NCBI GenBank assembly: GCA_012033335.1
Contig: JAAURB010000042.1
Span: 1 to 43,012, forward strand
DNA: 43,012 bases
Source of the DNA: Oscillatoriales cyanobacterium RM2_1_1
Lineage (GTDB): Bacteria; Cyanobacteriota; Cyanobacteriia; Cyanobacteriales; Microcoleaceae
Direction: 5' to 3'
Below, in pieces: positions 9,390 to 17,977 of this stretch. How positions within the stretch are numbered: the stretch's first letter is position 1; each line of letters begins with the position of its first letter. Position numbers and translations under genes: made by a program. Under the pieces are notes generated by a model. The model made no database searches, was not told where the DNA came from, and saw only the letters and a list, made by a program, of their open reading frames with translations.

Positions 9390-9752
9390 ATGAATGACTT
9401 ACAAAGGTTCTGGAAAACAATCCACAAATCTCTCACAGTTTGTTTGCTAATGAGTGCAATTTGGGTTTTTGGATTTTTATCTTTACCAGCTCAAGCTGGT
9501 TTAGTTTCCACGATTGGTCAGCAAAAAAATATTTCTCCAGAGCGATTAGCAGCGGTATTGGCTTGTCTCCCTAAGCAACTCAGTCAACCCAATCTCGACC
9601 GAGCAGTCGAAGAAATGGGAAATGATTTCCTCGAGCGGGTTTTTCAACTGGATGCTGATCCCGAAATGACCAGCGCTGAAGCTGAATTTAGTGAATGCCT
9701 CAATGGCAAGGGTTATGAAACGCGAGCACAGCAATTCCGTAAGGGTAATTGA
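9390..9752 (+). CDS. Small secreted protein, unknown function
   Basis: The 120-residue protein has a classical signal peptide: basic start, hydrophobic core about residues 16-32, and an AQA cleavage site before G37. The mature part of about 84 residues holds two cysteines (ACLPKQ and SECLNG) that may form a disulphide, and a helical acidic region. An AGAGG ribosome binding site precedes the ATG. It is convergent with the Bax1-type nuclease gene, with a strong hairpin between them at 9832-9868. I do not recognise the family; periplasmic or lumenal location is likely. Confidence 0.75.
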   Translation: MNDLQRFWKTIHKSLTVCLLMSAIWVFGFLSLPAQAGLVSTIGQQKNISPERLAAVLACLPKQLSQPNLDRAVEEMGNDFLERVFQLDADPEMTSAEAEFSECLNGKGYETRAQQFRKGN

Positions 9753-9831
9753 AGTCTCTGCCCATAGTTTTACCCAGCTTCCAGGCTAGTGAAATCGATG
9801 GTAATCCTGAACCCATCATGAAACAAGTGAG

Positions 9832-9868
9832 AAATGGGGTTTAGGGGCACCGTCCCCAAGCCCCATTT
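9832..9868. terminator. Nested hairpin between convergent genes
   Basis: AAATGGGG (9832-9839) pairs with CCCCATTT (9861-9868), and inside it GGGG (9844-9847) pairs with CCCC (9854-9857). It lies between two genes that end towards each other (9752 and 9946), where a bidirectional terminator is expected. There is no long T-run. The G/C-rich centre loosely resembles the inner hairpins of the MITE-like repeat. Confidence 0.55.
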
Positions 9869-9945
9869 GATAAATGTCTGCGATCGCAATTTAATTACGC
9901 CAAGCTACTACTCAATTGGGTAACATTTAATAGGGTGATATTTGT

Positions 9946-11172
9946 TCAATCACTGCCCGGTTCAATCACGGCTAAAACTGCTTTTGGAGATACTTTATCT
10001 TTGAACCAAACAATGGGAACTGGAACATTATTCAACTTTATCCCAGCTTTTTCCAAATTCAGGCGTTCTGAAATTGCCAGGATTAAATTGTCACAATTTG
10101 ACTTTTGTACCTGGTAGAATTTTTTTTGCAAGTATTCAGTTCGCCAATATCCAACGATTTCCAATAAAAATACTCGACCATCTGGATGAACCAAGCGAAA
10201 ATCGGGAATCATTACACTCCCTGGAATGGGAATTAGATCCACTTCTCGTTCCAGTTTCCAGGTGGTTTTTGTAGCATTCCAGCGATTGACAAATGCTTCT
10301 TCTAATAGACTATCATAGGGTTTTCCTGGCGGATAATGGCTGACCAAACTACACTTAGAATCTAATGTAAAGTAGCCAGTTCTAATAGTTTCGCTATAGG
10401 AATCGCGGTTCTGTAACGTTGATTTTAGACTCCACTTTGTCACATGTAACAGGGCTGGCAGCATTTTGGCCAGGGATAATCCGTAGCGAGTATTAGATTT
10501 AAATAAACTGGTTGGCCCATCCATCGTGATGGTAAAACCATGGTCGGCATCACCTTCAATATAGGCCATAAGCTGGAACAATTTCAGATAGCGAAATAGG
10601 AGTTTGTATTCTCCCGGATCATTGCGATGGGCATTGATTTGAATTTCACTGGCCCTGTAAAAAATTCCCTGAACTTGAGATAGGTTATAACGATGCAGTA
10701 AGGCTTCAGGAGTGGGAATTTCAAATTGAGTTAGGATGCGATTTTCCTGCAAGTCTGCATAAAGACCCGCTTGAATTTCCCCTGGCAAGATATCTCGATT
10801 CAAATCCTGGCTGAGGTTTAGCGCTAACTTTTCCAAGGTATTTTCCGTAGCATTGAAACTAGGAGAAACCATCGCCGCCAGGGTAAAAACCTGGGTTCGC
10901 AGGGCAACTGGCTCTAGGGGGCTGATCACTTCAAAGGTGCAAAATCCACTTTTGAGCAAATGGGCTAATCCCCGCTTTAACCGATAGTCTGGACTGTCCC
11001 CTTCAAAGTCTTGTAAGCGTTGATCAAGGTCTGCCTGAGTGGCTTTAATACTGGCTTGAAAGCACTGAATCACCTGGGTTGCCAGTGCTAAATTCTGGGA
11101 ATTAAGCTCAAGTTTCAAGGGAATTACTGTTTCTCCCCGATGGCGATAGCTGAGTAAGTCTGTGGGTAACAT
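9946..11172 (-). CDS. DUF790/Bax1-type nuclease, partner of XPB helicase
   Basis: The 408-residue protein matches the DUF790 family, whose archaeal members are called Bax1 and act as structure-specific endonucleases bound to XPB helicase. The N-terminal 250 residues carry the family start (MLPTDLLSYR) and long helices. The C-terminal domain shows a PD-(D/E)xK-like nuclease core: IPDFRLVHP with D324, then FLLEIVGYW with E338, then a lysine-rich helix (YLQKKFYQVQK, about 348-357). These acidic residues are the expected catalytic ones. It lies downstream of the XPB-type helicase gene on the same strand, 236 bases apart, which supports a joint helicase-nuclease function in DNA repair. The family call rests on pattern recognition and gene pairing. 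Confidence 0.85.
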   Translation of the reverse strand: MLPTDLLSYRHRGETVIPLKLELNSQNLALATQVIQCFQASIKATQADLDQRLQDFEGDSPDYRLKRGLAHLLKSGFCTFEVISPLEPVALRTQVFTLAAMVSPSFNATENTLEKLALNLSQDLNRDILPGEIQAGLYADLQENRILTQFEIPTPEALLHRYNLSQVQGIFYRASEIQINAHRNDPGEYKLLFRYLKLFQLMAYIEGDADHGFTITMDGPTSLFKSNTRYGLSLAKMLPALLHVTKWSLKSTLQNRDSYSETIRTGYFTLDSKCSLVSHYPPGKPYDSLLEEAFVNRWNATKTTWKLEREVDLIPIPGSVMIPDFRLVHPDGRVFLLEIVGYWRTEYLQKKFYQVQKSNCDNLILAISERLNLEKAGIKLNNVPVPIVWFKDKVSPKAVLAVIEPGSD

Positions 11173-11408
11173 TTGCAGAGTCAGGTTAAGGGTGAGAACT
11201 ATGGTTGAAATTTAAGTTAATGCTGAAGATTAGAATTAAAGTTGAGAGTTAACAAGAAAGGTTGAAAAGGCTGAGAATTAGAGTTCAGAAGTTGAGATTA
11301 AAGGCCAAAGTCAAGAATTAAAATTGGAAATTTAAGGTCAAGAGTTAAGCCCAAGAATTGTAAATCTCTAAACAAAACATACTTGAATAAACATTAAAAA
11401 AATAACCA
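11173..11408 (-). other. Low-complexity spacer between helicase and nuclease genes
   Basis: On the plus strand this 236-base spacer is strikingly purine-rich and made of degenerate short units such as GAATTA, AAGTTGAGA and AAGAATT repeated irregularly from about 11200 to 11370. The minus-strand transcript, if the pair is cotranscribed, would therefore have a pyrimidine-rich leader before the nuclease gene. No hairpin or promoter was recognised. Confidence 0.5.
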
Positions 11409-13043
11409 TTAAAACTCTTCTTCAAGATTACTTAAGTCATTGTTTGAGTTAGAATCTGAGTTGGGATTTGGATTAGAATTTGAATTGGAACTCTGGCTAG
11501 AATCCTGCTGCCATTCTCCCGAAGATTCGGCTACCCGCTTAACTCCTAAGTCTCGATTTGTAGAACTAGAGCCCGACTTTGAACCGTAAACAACTGGATA
11601 ACTTAGCAGATCTAACTGTTGAGGTTGAGATGATTTTTGAGTTCTGGGCTTGAATGGCTTTACCTCCCCTCGTCGTCGTTGAGAAGTCCGTTCTTCGCTG
11701 GTATCTTCAGTTACAACCTCATATAAAATAGCCTGCTTATTAACACTTTTACCCTTGCGGAGCACTCGACCCAAACGCTGAATATATTCTCGTTCTGACC
11801 CCGTACCCGACAGAATAATAGCAATCCGAGCATCAGGCACATCTACGCCTTCATTTAATACATGGGAAGCCACAATCGTTTTGTAATCCCCCTGACGAAA
11901 CTGGCTGAGAATGTGATGGCGCTCTTTAACCGGGGTTTGATGGGTCAAAGCCGGAATCAAAAAACTTTGGGAAATTCGATAAACCGTAGCATTATCAGCA
12001 GTAAAAATTAGGGTTTTTTCAGGATAGTGTTGCTCTAAAAGTTGAGTTAAAACTTTGAATTTAGCCTCAGTACAAAGGGCCAGTTCTTTAGCCTGTCGAT
12101 GGGCTAACATTGCCCGTCTTCCTTCTGGCGATCGCGCACTCTGCATGACAAAATTACGCCAGCCTTCGAGCCCTGCCAATTTAATATTTTTTTGTCTCAA
12201 AAATTCATTTCTCGTCTGAATTTTTTCCTGATAGCTGATTTGCTCTTCCGGGGATAAACGGACTAAAATCTGTACCGTTTGATGCTCAGCCAAAGCGATG
12301 CCTGCAAGCTGTTCCGGGGTTTTACTGTAAACCATTTGACCAATTAAGTCCTGCAAATCCCTATGGCGACCATCTGCGCGATCAATCGTAGCGGTCAATC
12401 CCAAACGGCAAGGAGCGATCGCATACTCCGCGATCACCCGATAAAAATCCGTCGGTAAATGATGACATTCATCAAAAATTAATAGACCATATTGATTGCC
12501 GAGGGACTCAGCATGGATCGTTGCACTGTCATAGGTGGAGACTAGAATTGGAGTTTTGTCCCGGGAACCGCCCCCTAACAACCCCACTTCCACATTTGGA
12601 AATGCAGTCTTCAACTGGGCGTACCACTGGTGCATTAAATCTAGGGTAGGCACCACAATCAGCGTGCTAGACGCGGTTGCTTGCATTGCCAACTGAGCTA
12701 GATAGGTTTTACCAGAACCCGTAGGTAGCACCACTACTCCCCGTTTCCCTGCAGCCTGCCAGGCGGCCAGCGCTTCCTGTTGATGGGCATAGGGTTGCAT
12801 CACAACCTGAGACGGTAAATTCAAGGGATGAAAGCTTTGAGCTTGATCCACAAAATTTACTGTATCGGCCTGTAGGGATTGAACCAGATCGGGATAACAA
12901 ATGGCCGGAATCCGAAACTTTTCTACCCGATCATCCCAGGTCGCATACTCGATCCAGGCCCGACCCTTCGGAGGTGGATGCAGGATCAGGGTGCCGCGAT
13001 CAAAGGATAGTGTGGATAGGCGGGGCATAAATGAATCACTCAT
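11409..13043 (-). CDS. XPB-type superfamily 2 DNA helicase
   Basis: The 544-residue ATP-dependent helicase matches the archaeal/bacterial XPB (ERCC3) pattern. An N-terminal damage-recognition-like region (1-80) is followed by Walker A PTGSGKT at 107-113, motif II DECHH at 191-195, LGLTAT at 214-219, and a RAD triplet at 222-224 where XPB proteins usually have RED. A thumb-like insertion lies near 290-330 (GWRNFVMQSARSPEGRRAM). The second RecA domain ends with QRLGRVLRKG at 422-431. The last 40-odd residues are a Ser/Asn-rich repeat tail (SNSNSNPNPNSDSNSN) outside the catalytic core. It sits upstream of the Bax1-type nuclease gene on the same strand, the arrangement expected for an XPB-Bax1 repair machine. 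The role in cyanobacteria is not established. Confidence 0.9.
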   Translation of the reverse strand: MSDSFMPRLSTLSFDRGTLILHPPPKGRAWIEYATWDDRVEKFRIPAICYPDLVQSLQADTVNFVDQAQSFHPLNLPSQVVMQPYAHQQEALAAWQAAGKRGVVVLPTGSGKTYLAQLAMQATASSTLIVVPTLDLMHQWYAQLKTAFPNVEVGLLGGGSRDKTPILVSTYDSATIHAESLGNQYGLLIFDECHHLPTDFYRVIAEYAIAPCRLGLTATIDRADGRHRDLQDLIGQMVYSKTPEQLAGIALAEHQTVQILVRLSPEEQISYQEKIQTRNEFLRQKNIKLAGLEGWRNFVMQSARSPEGRRAMLAHRQAKELALCTEAKFKVLTQLLEQHYPEKTLIFTADNATVYRISQSFLIPALTHQTPVKERHHILSQFRQGDYKTIVASHVLNEGVDVPDARIAIILSGTGSEREYIQRLGRVLRKGKSVNKQAILYEVVTEDTSEERTSQRRRGEVKPFKPRTQKSSQPQQLDLLSYPVVYGSKSGSSSTNRDLGVKRVAESSGEWQQDSSQSSNSNSNPNPNSDSNSNNDLSNLEEEF

Positions 13044-13141
13044 TTGATGACTTGATTCATTATGCTAGGGTTGCTGATTAAATTCAAGTGATTTAGTCAG
13101 GTCTTGAATTCTTACTTTAGGCTGAACATGATTTTGCTCAA

Positions 13142-13228
13142 ATGACGGGAGGAGTTAAAGGCAAATATGTTGAGCGTTATCATGTAGGCATAAATTTAGT
13201 GCTTTTAGAACCCGATGAAGCATTATAA
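13142..13228 (+). pseudogene. Truncated antitoxin-like ORF (28 aa)
   Basis: An ATG at 13142 opens 28 codons (MTGGVKGKYVERYHVG... then LVLLEPDEAL) and stops at TAA. The pattern VKGKY-x-ERY-x-x-G-x-N-L-V-L-L-x-P-D resembles the N-terminal half of short cyanobacterial antitoxin-like proteins, which continue with a V-N-E-A-L-R type helix that is missing here. It is probably a truncated relic in the divergent spacer between the helicase and the transporter. The family assignment comes from memory of the pattern and is tentative. Confidence 0.35.
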
Positions 13229-13287
13229 TTACCGATCCAAGTTGCCCAGCGCCAACATTCAATACTACTCAGGAAAGACAATTAAAA

Positions 13288-14601
13288 ATGCTCAACGACA
13301 AGAAACAAATTTTTGGCTGGGTGATGTATGACTGGGCCAATTCTGCCTATGTAACCACAGTGTCTGTGGCGGTTTTGCCCGCCTATTTTACCTCAGTGGT
13401 TGTGCCCGAAACTGGTGTTATGATTGCTGGAACGGCCTATAGTGCAACTTCTCTTTGGGGATTTGTGATTAGTTTTTCTGCATTTATTGTTTTATTAATT
13501 GCTCCTATTATGGGGGCGATCTCTGACTTTTCTACCTCTAAAAAGAAATTTTTAATTGTTTTCTGTAGCCTTGGGGTTCTAGCAACCTGTCTCCTGTTTT
13601 TCTCAGAAGCTGGTGCGGTATGGCAAACCTTGGTTTTATTTGCGATCGCCCAGATTGGTTTTGTCAGCGCCAATATTTTTTATGATGCGTTTCTGCCGGA
13701 TATTGTCTCCACAGATCAGATGGATTGGGTATCGGGTAAAGGGTTTGCCTATGGTTATATTGGAGGAGGATTACAGTTTGCTTTGTCTTTAGGATTAATT
13801 GCCGGTCACAATAGCTTAGGAATTTCCGCAGAATTAGCAGGAAAACTAGCAATTTTAATGGCAGGATTGTGGTGGGGAGGATTCTCAATCATCACATTTA
13901 TTTACCTGAAAGAATCCCAAGCTGTTGAGGCATTACCTGTAGAATATAGTCATCTCCCCCATTGGTTAGCCTTCTTGAAAGTAGGGGTGATTAGAACCAA
14001 AGTCACCTTACAGAAAGTCAGATTATTTCAGCAGTTGCTTCTATTTTTAGTTGCCTACATGATTTATAATAATGGCATTCAAACTGTAATTGTGATGGCG
14101 ACAATTTACGGTACTGAGGAATTAAAATTTTCCACCAGTATTTTGATGATTACATTGCTTATGATTCAATTTGTGAGCGTAGTAGGGGCTTTGCTTTTTA
14201 GTAAATTGGCAGAGAAAATCTCGGCTAAAAATGCTTTAATGATCAGCTTGATGGGTTGGGTATTTGTGGTGATCTATGCTTACATTTTAAAAACTCCTAT
14301 TGAGTATTTTATTTTAGGGGGAATTGTTGGTTTGGTTCAAGGGGGCTCTCAATCCTTGAGTCGATCTTTCTACGGTGCCATTATTCCTCCGGGAGCTTCG
14401 GCGGAGTTTTATGGATTTTATTCTGTATTTAATAAAGGTTCAGCAATTTTTGGCCCTCTGTTGTTTGCTATCATTCGTCAAGCAACAGGTACGGCTAGAG
14501 CCTCGATTTTGGCCCTGATTGTATTTTTTATTATTGGTCTGGTTTTGCTGTCTCAGGTGAATGTCAAAGCGGCTAAAGCAGCAGTTTCAACGGCTCTTTA
14601 A
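13288..14601 (+). CDS. UMF1-family MFS transporter (Atg22-like)
   Basis: The 437-residue polytopic membrane protein has about 12 hydrophobic helices. It begins with the family hallmark FGWVMYDWANSAYVTTV (about residues 9-25) typical of UMF1/Atg22-like major facilitator proteins, and later has YDAFLPDIVS (about 131-140) and GLVQGGSQSLSRSFYGAIIP (about 350-369). Substrates of bacterial members are not well defined; yeast Atg22 exports amino acids from the vacuole. AGGAAAG at 13271 is a plausible ribosome binding site. It is divergent from the helicase and convergent with ruvA (77-base gap). The sequence is more A/T-rich than carB or gcvP, but no sign of transfer was clear. Confidence 0.88.
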   Translation: MLNDKKQIFGWVMYDWANSAYVTTVSVAVLPAYFTSVVVPETGVMIAGTAYSATSLWGFVISFSAFIVLLIAPIMGAISDFSTSKKKFLIVFCSLGVLATCLLFFSEAGAVWQTLVLFAIAQIGFVSANIFYDAFLPDIVSTDQMDWVSGKGFAYGYIGGGLQFALSLGLIAGHNSLGISAELAGKLAILMAGLWWGGFSIITFIYLKESQAVEALPVEYSHLPHWLAFLKVGVIRTKVTLQKVRLFQQLLLFLVAYMIYNNGIQTVIVMATIYGTEELKFSTSILMITLLMIQFVSVVGALLFSKLAEKISAKNALMISLMGWVFVVIYAYILKTPIEYFILGGIVGLVQGGSQSLSRSFYGAIIPPGASAEFYGFYSVFNKGSAIFGPLLFAIIRQATGTARASILALIVFFIIGLVLLSQVNVKAAKAAVSTAL

Positions 14602-14678
14602 ACCTGTGTCCAGGCAACAATCTTAGTGCATCAAAGAACTGGACTAATTTAGTGGACTAATTTACACTTAAAATCCTA

Positions 14679-15308
14679 TTAAACATTTTCCCCCAGCCAG
14701 CTAATGGCCTCCCTAATCCAGTCCTCCGGAGGAGCGGTGGCTGTCAACTGTTGATTCTGACTGATGGCTTGCAACGCCTGCATTACCTCTGAACCGGTGT
14801 AACCCAGGGCCAGCAGGGTCATTTCTACTTCTTCCTGAATTTCAGGGGTGAGTCGAGCTGTGGAAGTTTTCGCCAGTCCTGCCTGCCGTCGCCATTCTAC
14901 CAGCTTTGCCTTGAGTTCCAGGGAAATTCGTTCTGCTGTTTTTGTTCCGACTCCTGGGGTTTTTGATAGGATGCGAGTGTTGCCAGAGACAATGGCTTGA
15001 ACCAGATTCTGAAGTCCGAGGGTGTCAAGCAGGGAGATCGCCAGTTGAGTCCCGATGCCACTGACGCTGATCAATTGCCGAAACAAATCCCGCTCCGCTG
15101 CACTTAAAAACCCATACAAGGCCATCTGATCTTCCCTGATTTGTAGATGGGTAGAAACCCGAATTGTTTCGCCAAATTCTGGTAATTCCCGAACTATACG
15201 GGGGATAATTTGAACTTCATAGCCGATACTATTCACATCTAAAACTAGAATTACTCTACTGCCAGATCGCTGAATCTCGATAATTTTACCCTGGAGATAT
15301 CCAATCAT
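14679..15308 (-). CDS. ruvA: Holliday junction branch migration protein RuvA
   Basis: RuvA binds four-way junctions and loads the RuvB motor for branch migration during recombination. The 209-residue protein has the OB-fold N-terminus (MIGYLQGKIIEI...VILDVNSIGYEV pattern), the helix-hairpin-helix segments LISVSGIGTQLAISLLD (about 80-96) and LSKTPGVGTKTAERISLELK (about 114-133), and the C-terminal RuvB-contacting domain (LLALGYTGSEVMQAL, about 165-179). ruvB and ruvC are not in the window, and dispersed ruv genes are usual in cyanobacteria. It is divergent from the MFS gene that starts near 15428. Confidence 0.97.
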   Translation of the reverse strand: MIGYLQGKIIEIQRSGSRVILVLDVNSIGYEVQIIPRIVRELPEFGETIRVSTHLQIREDQMALYGFLSAAERDLFRQLISVSGIGTQLAISLLDTLGLQNLVQAIVSGNTRILSKTPGVGTKTAERISLELKAKLVEWRRQAGLAKTSTARLTPEIQEEVEMTLLALGYTGSEVMQALQAISQNQQLTATAPPEDWIREAISWLGENV

Positions 15309-15427
15309 TAAATCACCTAATAAATTTTCTGTTTTTGTCCTGTGAATTCTGGCCTCACCTTGGGTTCTAAACCTTGGAAAAAGTGCTAGTATTTAGGCAA
15401 AGTCTAGGTCAATCAGTTCTTGAATTC

Positions 15428-16690
15428 ATGGCATTCTTCTCCCGATTTTTAGAACGATGGTTTCCTCAGCTTGATGCTCAAATCTGGATTCTAGCATTCG
15501 GGCGATTACTCTCTCAAATTGGCACGGGATTCACTTTATTTTATGCGCCAATTTTCTTTGTCAATCAGGTGGGTTTGTCATCTACCGCTGTGGGGATTGG
15601 TTTGGGTATGACTCAGATTTCAGGCATTCTGGGGCGAATTCTGGGGGGTTCCCTGGCTGATGCGCCAGCTTGGGGTCGCCGCCGGACACTACTCTTATCG
15701 GCTGTGATTTCGGCGATCGCCTCCTTCACCCTGGCCCTAACCCATAATTTTACTACCCTGATTCTGGGCAACTTATTAGCGGGATTGGGAATTGGTTTAT
15801 ATTGGCCGGCTACCGAGGCGGTTGTGGCTGATTTAACCACGGGAAAACAACGGAATGAAGCCTATGCTTTGACCCGATTTGGGGACAGTCTAGGGTTGCA
15901 GTTGGGAATTTTGCTGGCTGGAATTCTGGTGGCGACAACCCAAACTTATCGGGCCTTATTTGTGATTGATGGGCTCTCGTTTATTGGGTTTTTTGGGGTA
16001 ATCTTGAAGTTCATTACAGAATCCCGTCAACCGTCTGCCCCTGGAGTTTCAAGCTTAACTCCCTGGCAGGGATGGGCTCAGGCCCTGCAAGATCGAACTT
16101 TAATGATTTACATCGTTATTAATACTCTATCTACTCTCTATATTTCTCAGATTCATACTACAATTCCACTTTACTTTAGTAACTTCATTACCCCTGGATT
16201 TTCTCCTGGAATCTTAAGTGGATTATTTACCTGGCATATTACAATTTCGGCGATCGCCCTACTTCCCCTAGCCAGACAATTGGGTCGGTTGAGCCATGCC
16301 CATGCTCTGACAATTTCGGCCCTTCTCTGGGGGATTGGCTTTGTGCTGATTGGATGGACTGGAACCGCTGAATATCAGCCGTTAATCCTGGCCATTTTCG
16401 GGTTGGGGGTTCTGGCCCTGGCAACGGTCAGCTATACCCCTTCTGCCTCTGCCCTGGTGGCGGATTTGGCCCCTTCATCCCTGCGGGGAACCTATCTGGC
16501 TATTAATGCTCAATGTTGGGCCATTGGATATTTGATCGGGGCTCCTTTGGGGGGGTGGGTATTGGATCAAACCCCTCAACTTGTGTACAATTTCTGGATA
16601 GTTCTAGCGATCAGTACAGGGATTGTGGTAGTTATTTTGCAACAATTGAATACCTTGATTATGGCTCGAAAGACTCAATCTCAGGAGTAA
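15428..16690 (+). CDS. Major facilitator superfamily transporter
   Basis: This 420-residue protein has about 12 transmembrane helices in two halves. The MFS loop 2-3 signature region is GRILGGSLADAPAWGRRRTLL (residues about 75-95), so this is a proton-coupled or facilitative transporter of the drug-efflux-like type. The substrate cannot be told. The frame is open upstream to a TTG at 15374, but the ATG at 15428 starts just before the amphipathic segment that leads into the first helix and is preferred; no strong ribosome binding site decides. Its stop codon is five bases from the ATG of the next gene, so the genes at 15428, 16696 and 17091 form an operon. Confidence 0.85.
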   Translation: MAFFSRFLERWFPQLDAQIWILAFGRLLSQIGTGFTLFYAPIFFVNQVGLSSTAVGIGLGMTQISGILGRILGGSLADAPAWGRRRTLLLSAVISAIASFTLALTHNFTTLILGNLLAGLGIGLYWPATEAVVADLTTGKQRNEAYALTRFGDSLGLQLGILLAGILVATTQTYRALFVIDGLSFIGFFGVILKFITESRQPSAPGVSSLTPWQGWAQALQDRTLMIYIVINTLSTLYISQIHTTIPLYFSNFITPGFSPGILSGLFTWHITISAIALLPLARQLGRLSHAHALTISALLWGIGFVLIGWTGTAEYQPLILAIFGLGVLALATVSYTPSASALVADLAPSSLRGTYLAINAQCWAIGYLIGAPLGGWVLDQTPQLVYNFWIVLAISTGIVVVILQQLNTLIMARKTQSQE

Positions 16691-16695
16691 AAATA

Positions 16696-17094
16696 ATGGG
16701 AAAGAATGCTAAACTCAAGCGCTTAAGAAAGCAAAATATTACAGCTCAAAAAGATGCATCCCTGAGTTCGGATTCAAGTTCAAGTTCCAATTCCAATTCC
16801 AATTCCAACCTTGATTTAAACTCCAATTCAGATCCCAACTCAAACCCCAATTCCAACCTCGACCCAGATCTTGATCAACCAATTCTTGACTGGAATCTTA
16901 AGTCGAATGCCTATGTGAAAGTTGATTCAAGTCTTAATCCAGACTCCGCTTCGACTGCTGAGGGGATAAAATCTGACAGGGTAAAACCTGCCCCCACTCA
17001 ATTTGTTCAGCAATTTGAGCAGATGGGCTTTGAGCTGGAGAATGGCCAACGGGCTCCTGAAATTCTCAAGCGTCAAGTTGATCCGCAGCTATGA
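16696..17094 (+). CDS. Cyanobacterial low-complexity protein, unknown function
   Basis: The ATG at 16696 has an AGGAG ribosome binding site inside the end of the preceding MFS gene. The 132-residue product begins with a basic helix (MGKNAKLKRLRKQNITAQK). A 45-residue Ser/Asn/Asp/Pro repeat follows (SNSNSNSNLDLNSNSDPN style, about 24-66), made by hexanucleotide-like repeats of the TTCCAA type. The C-terminal block FVQQFEQMGFELENGQRAPEI is well ordered and looks conserved. I recall similar short proteins with basic start and FVEQFE-x-MG end in cyanobacteria; function unknown. The stop overlaps the start of the HAD gene by four bases (ATGA), so translation is coupled. Confidence 0.75.
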   Translation: MGKNAKLKRLRKQNITAQKDASLSSDSSSSSNSNSNSNLDLNSNSDPNSNPNSNLDPDLDQPILDWNLKSNAYVKVDSSLNPDSASTAEGIKSDRVKPAPTQFVQQFEQMGFELENGQRAPEILKRQVDPQL

Positions 17095-17851
17095 ACCAAA
17101 ACTTGCAAGCATTAATTTTTGATGTCGATGGCACTTTGGCTGATACGGAACGACAGGGTCATCGGGTGGCTTTTAATCAAGCGTTTGCAGCCAATCATCT
17201 GGACTGGCACTGGTCTGAAGATCTGTATGGGGATCTGTTGCAGGTGGCGGGGGGAAAAGAGCGGATTCGCTATTATCTGAGGGAATTTCAAGGGCCATTG
17301 CAAACTGAACTGCAAAATTCTCAACGGCTCGATTCCTTCGTGGCTCAACTCCACCAGGCTAAAACGGCAAAATACCAGCAGCTCTTGGCAGAGGGCTCAA
17401 TTCCCCTCAGACCTGGAGTGCAGCGGTTGATTCAATCGGCCCGATCCCAAGGCATTAAATTGGCGATCGCACCACCAGCGCCGTACCGAATGTCATGGCC
17501 CTTCTAGAACAGTCCCTTGATCCAGGTTGGTTTGCAGCGATCGCGGCGGGGGATGTGGTGGCCCAGAAAAAACCCGCCCCTGACATTTATCACTACGTTT
17601 TAGATCAGCTCAATTTGCTGCCTCAAAATTGTCTGGTGATTGAGGATTCTCAGCAGGGTTTACAAGCGGCCACTCAAGCTGGTTTGACGACAATTATCAC
17701 CGTGAATCGCTACACTCAAAATCAGGATTTCACCTCAGCAGCTCTGGTCTTAAATCATCTGGGAGAACCGGATCAACCCTGCTCCGTTCTGAGTGGAAAA
17801 TCGCAAAAAATTAACTATTTGACAGTGGAGGATTTAGCTAAACTCCTGTGA
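17091..17851 (+). pseudogene. CbbY-like HAD hydrolase, broken by one frameshift
   Basis: Two overlapping frames (17091-17507 and 17495-17851) together make one haloacid-dehalogenase-type phosphatase of the CbbY/beta-phosphoglucomutase group. Motif I FDVDGTLADTE lies at residues 9-19. Motif II should read L-A-I-A-T-T-S, motif III is the lysine in AQKKPAPDIY, and motif IV is VIEDSQQGLQAA. The frame breaks exactly in motif II. After the HIP1 octamer at 17463-17470 the sequence is GCACCACCAGC, where one extra A (GCAACCACCAGC) would restore Ala-Thr-Thr-Ser and join the halves. Everything else looks intact, so this is a fresh inactivation or a base-calling error. It is the third gene of the 15428-17851 operon. 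Confidence 0.85.
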
Positions 17852-17977
17852 TTTAAGCTATTTTCTGCTGACCTCAGCCCTCAGGCAATACTAGCTTTAG
17901 TCTTTATCCCTCCATGGGCATGTTTTTTGTCCTTCAGAAATAGTGATAAAATTAGATAAAAATCCTGTGGTATAGGC

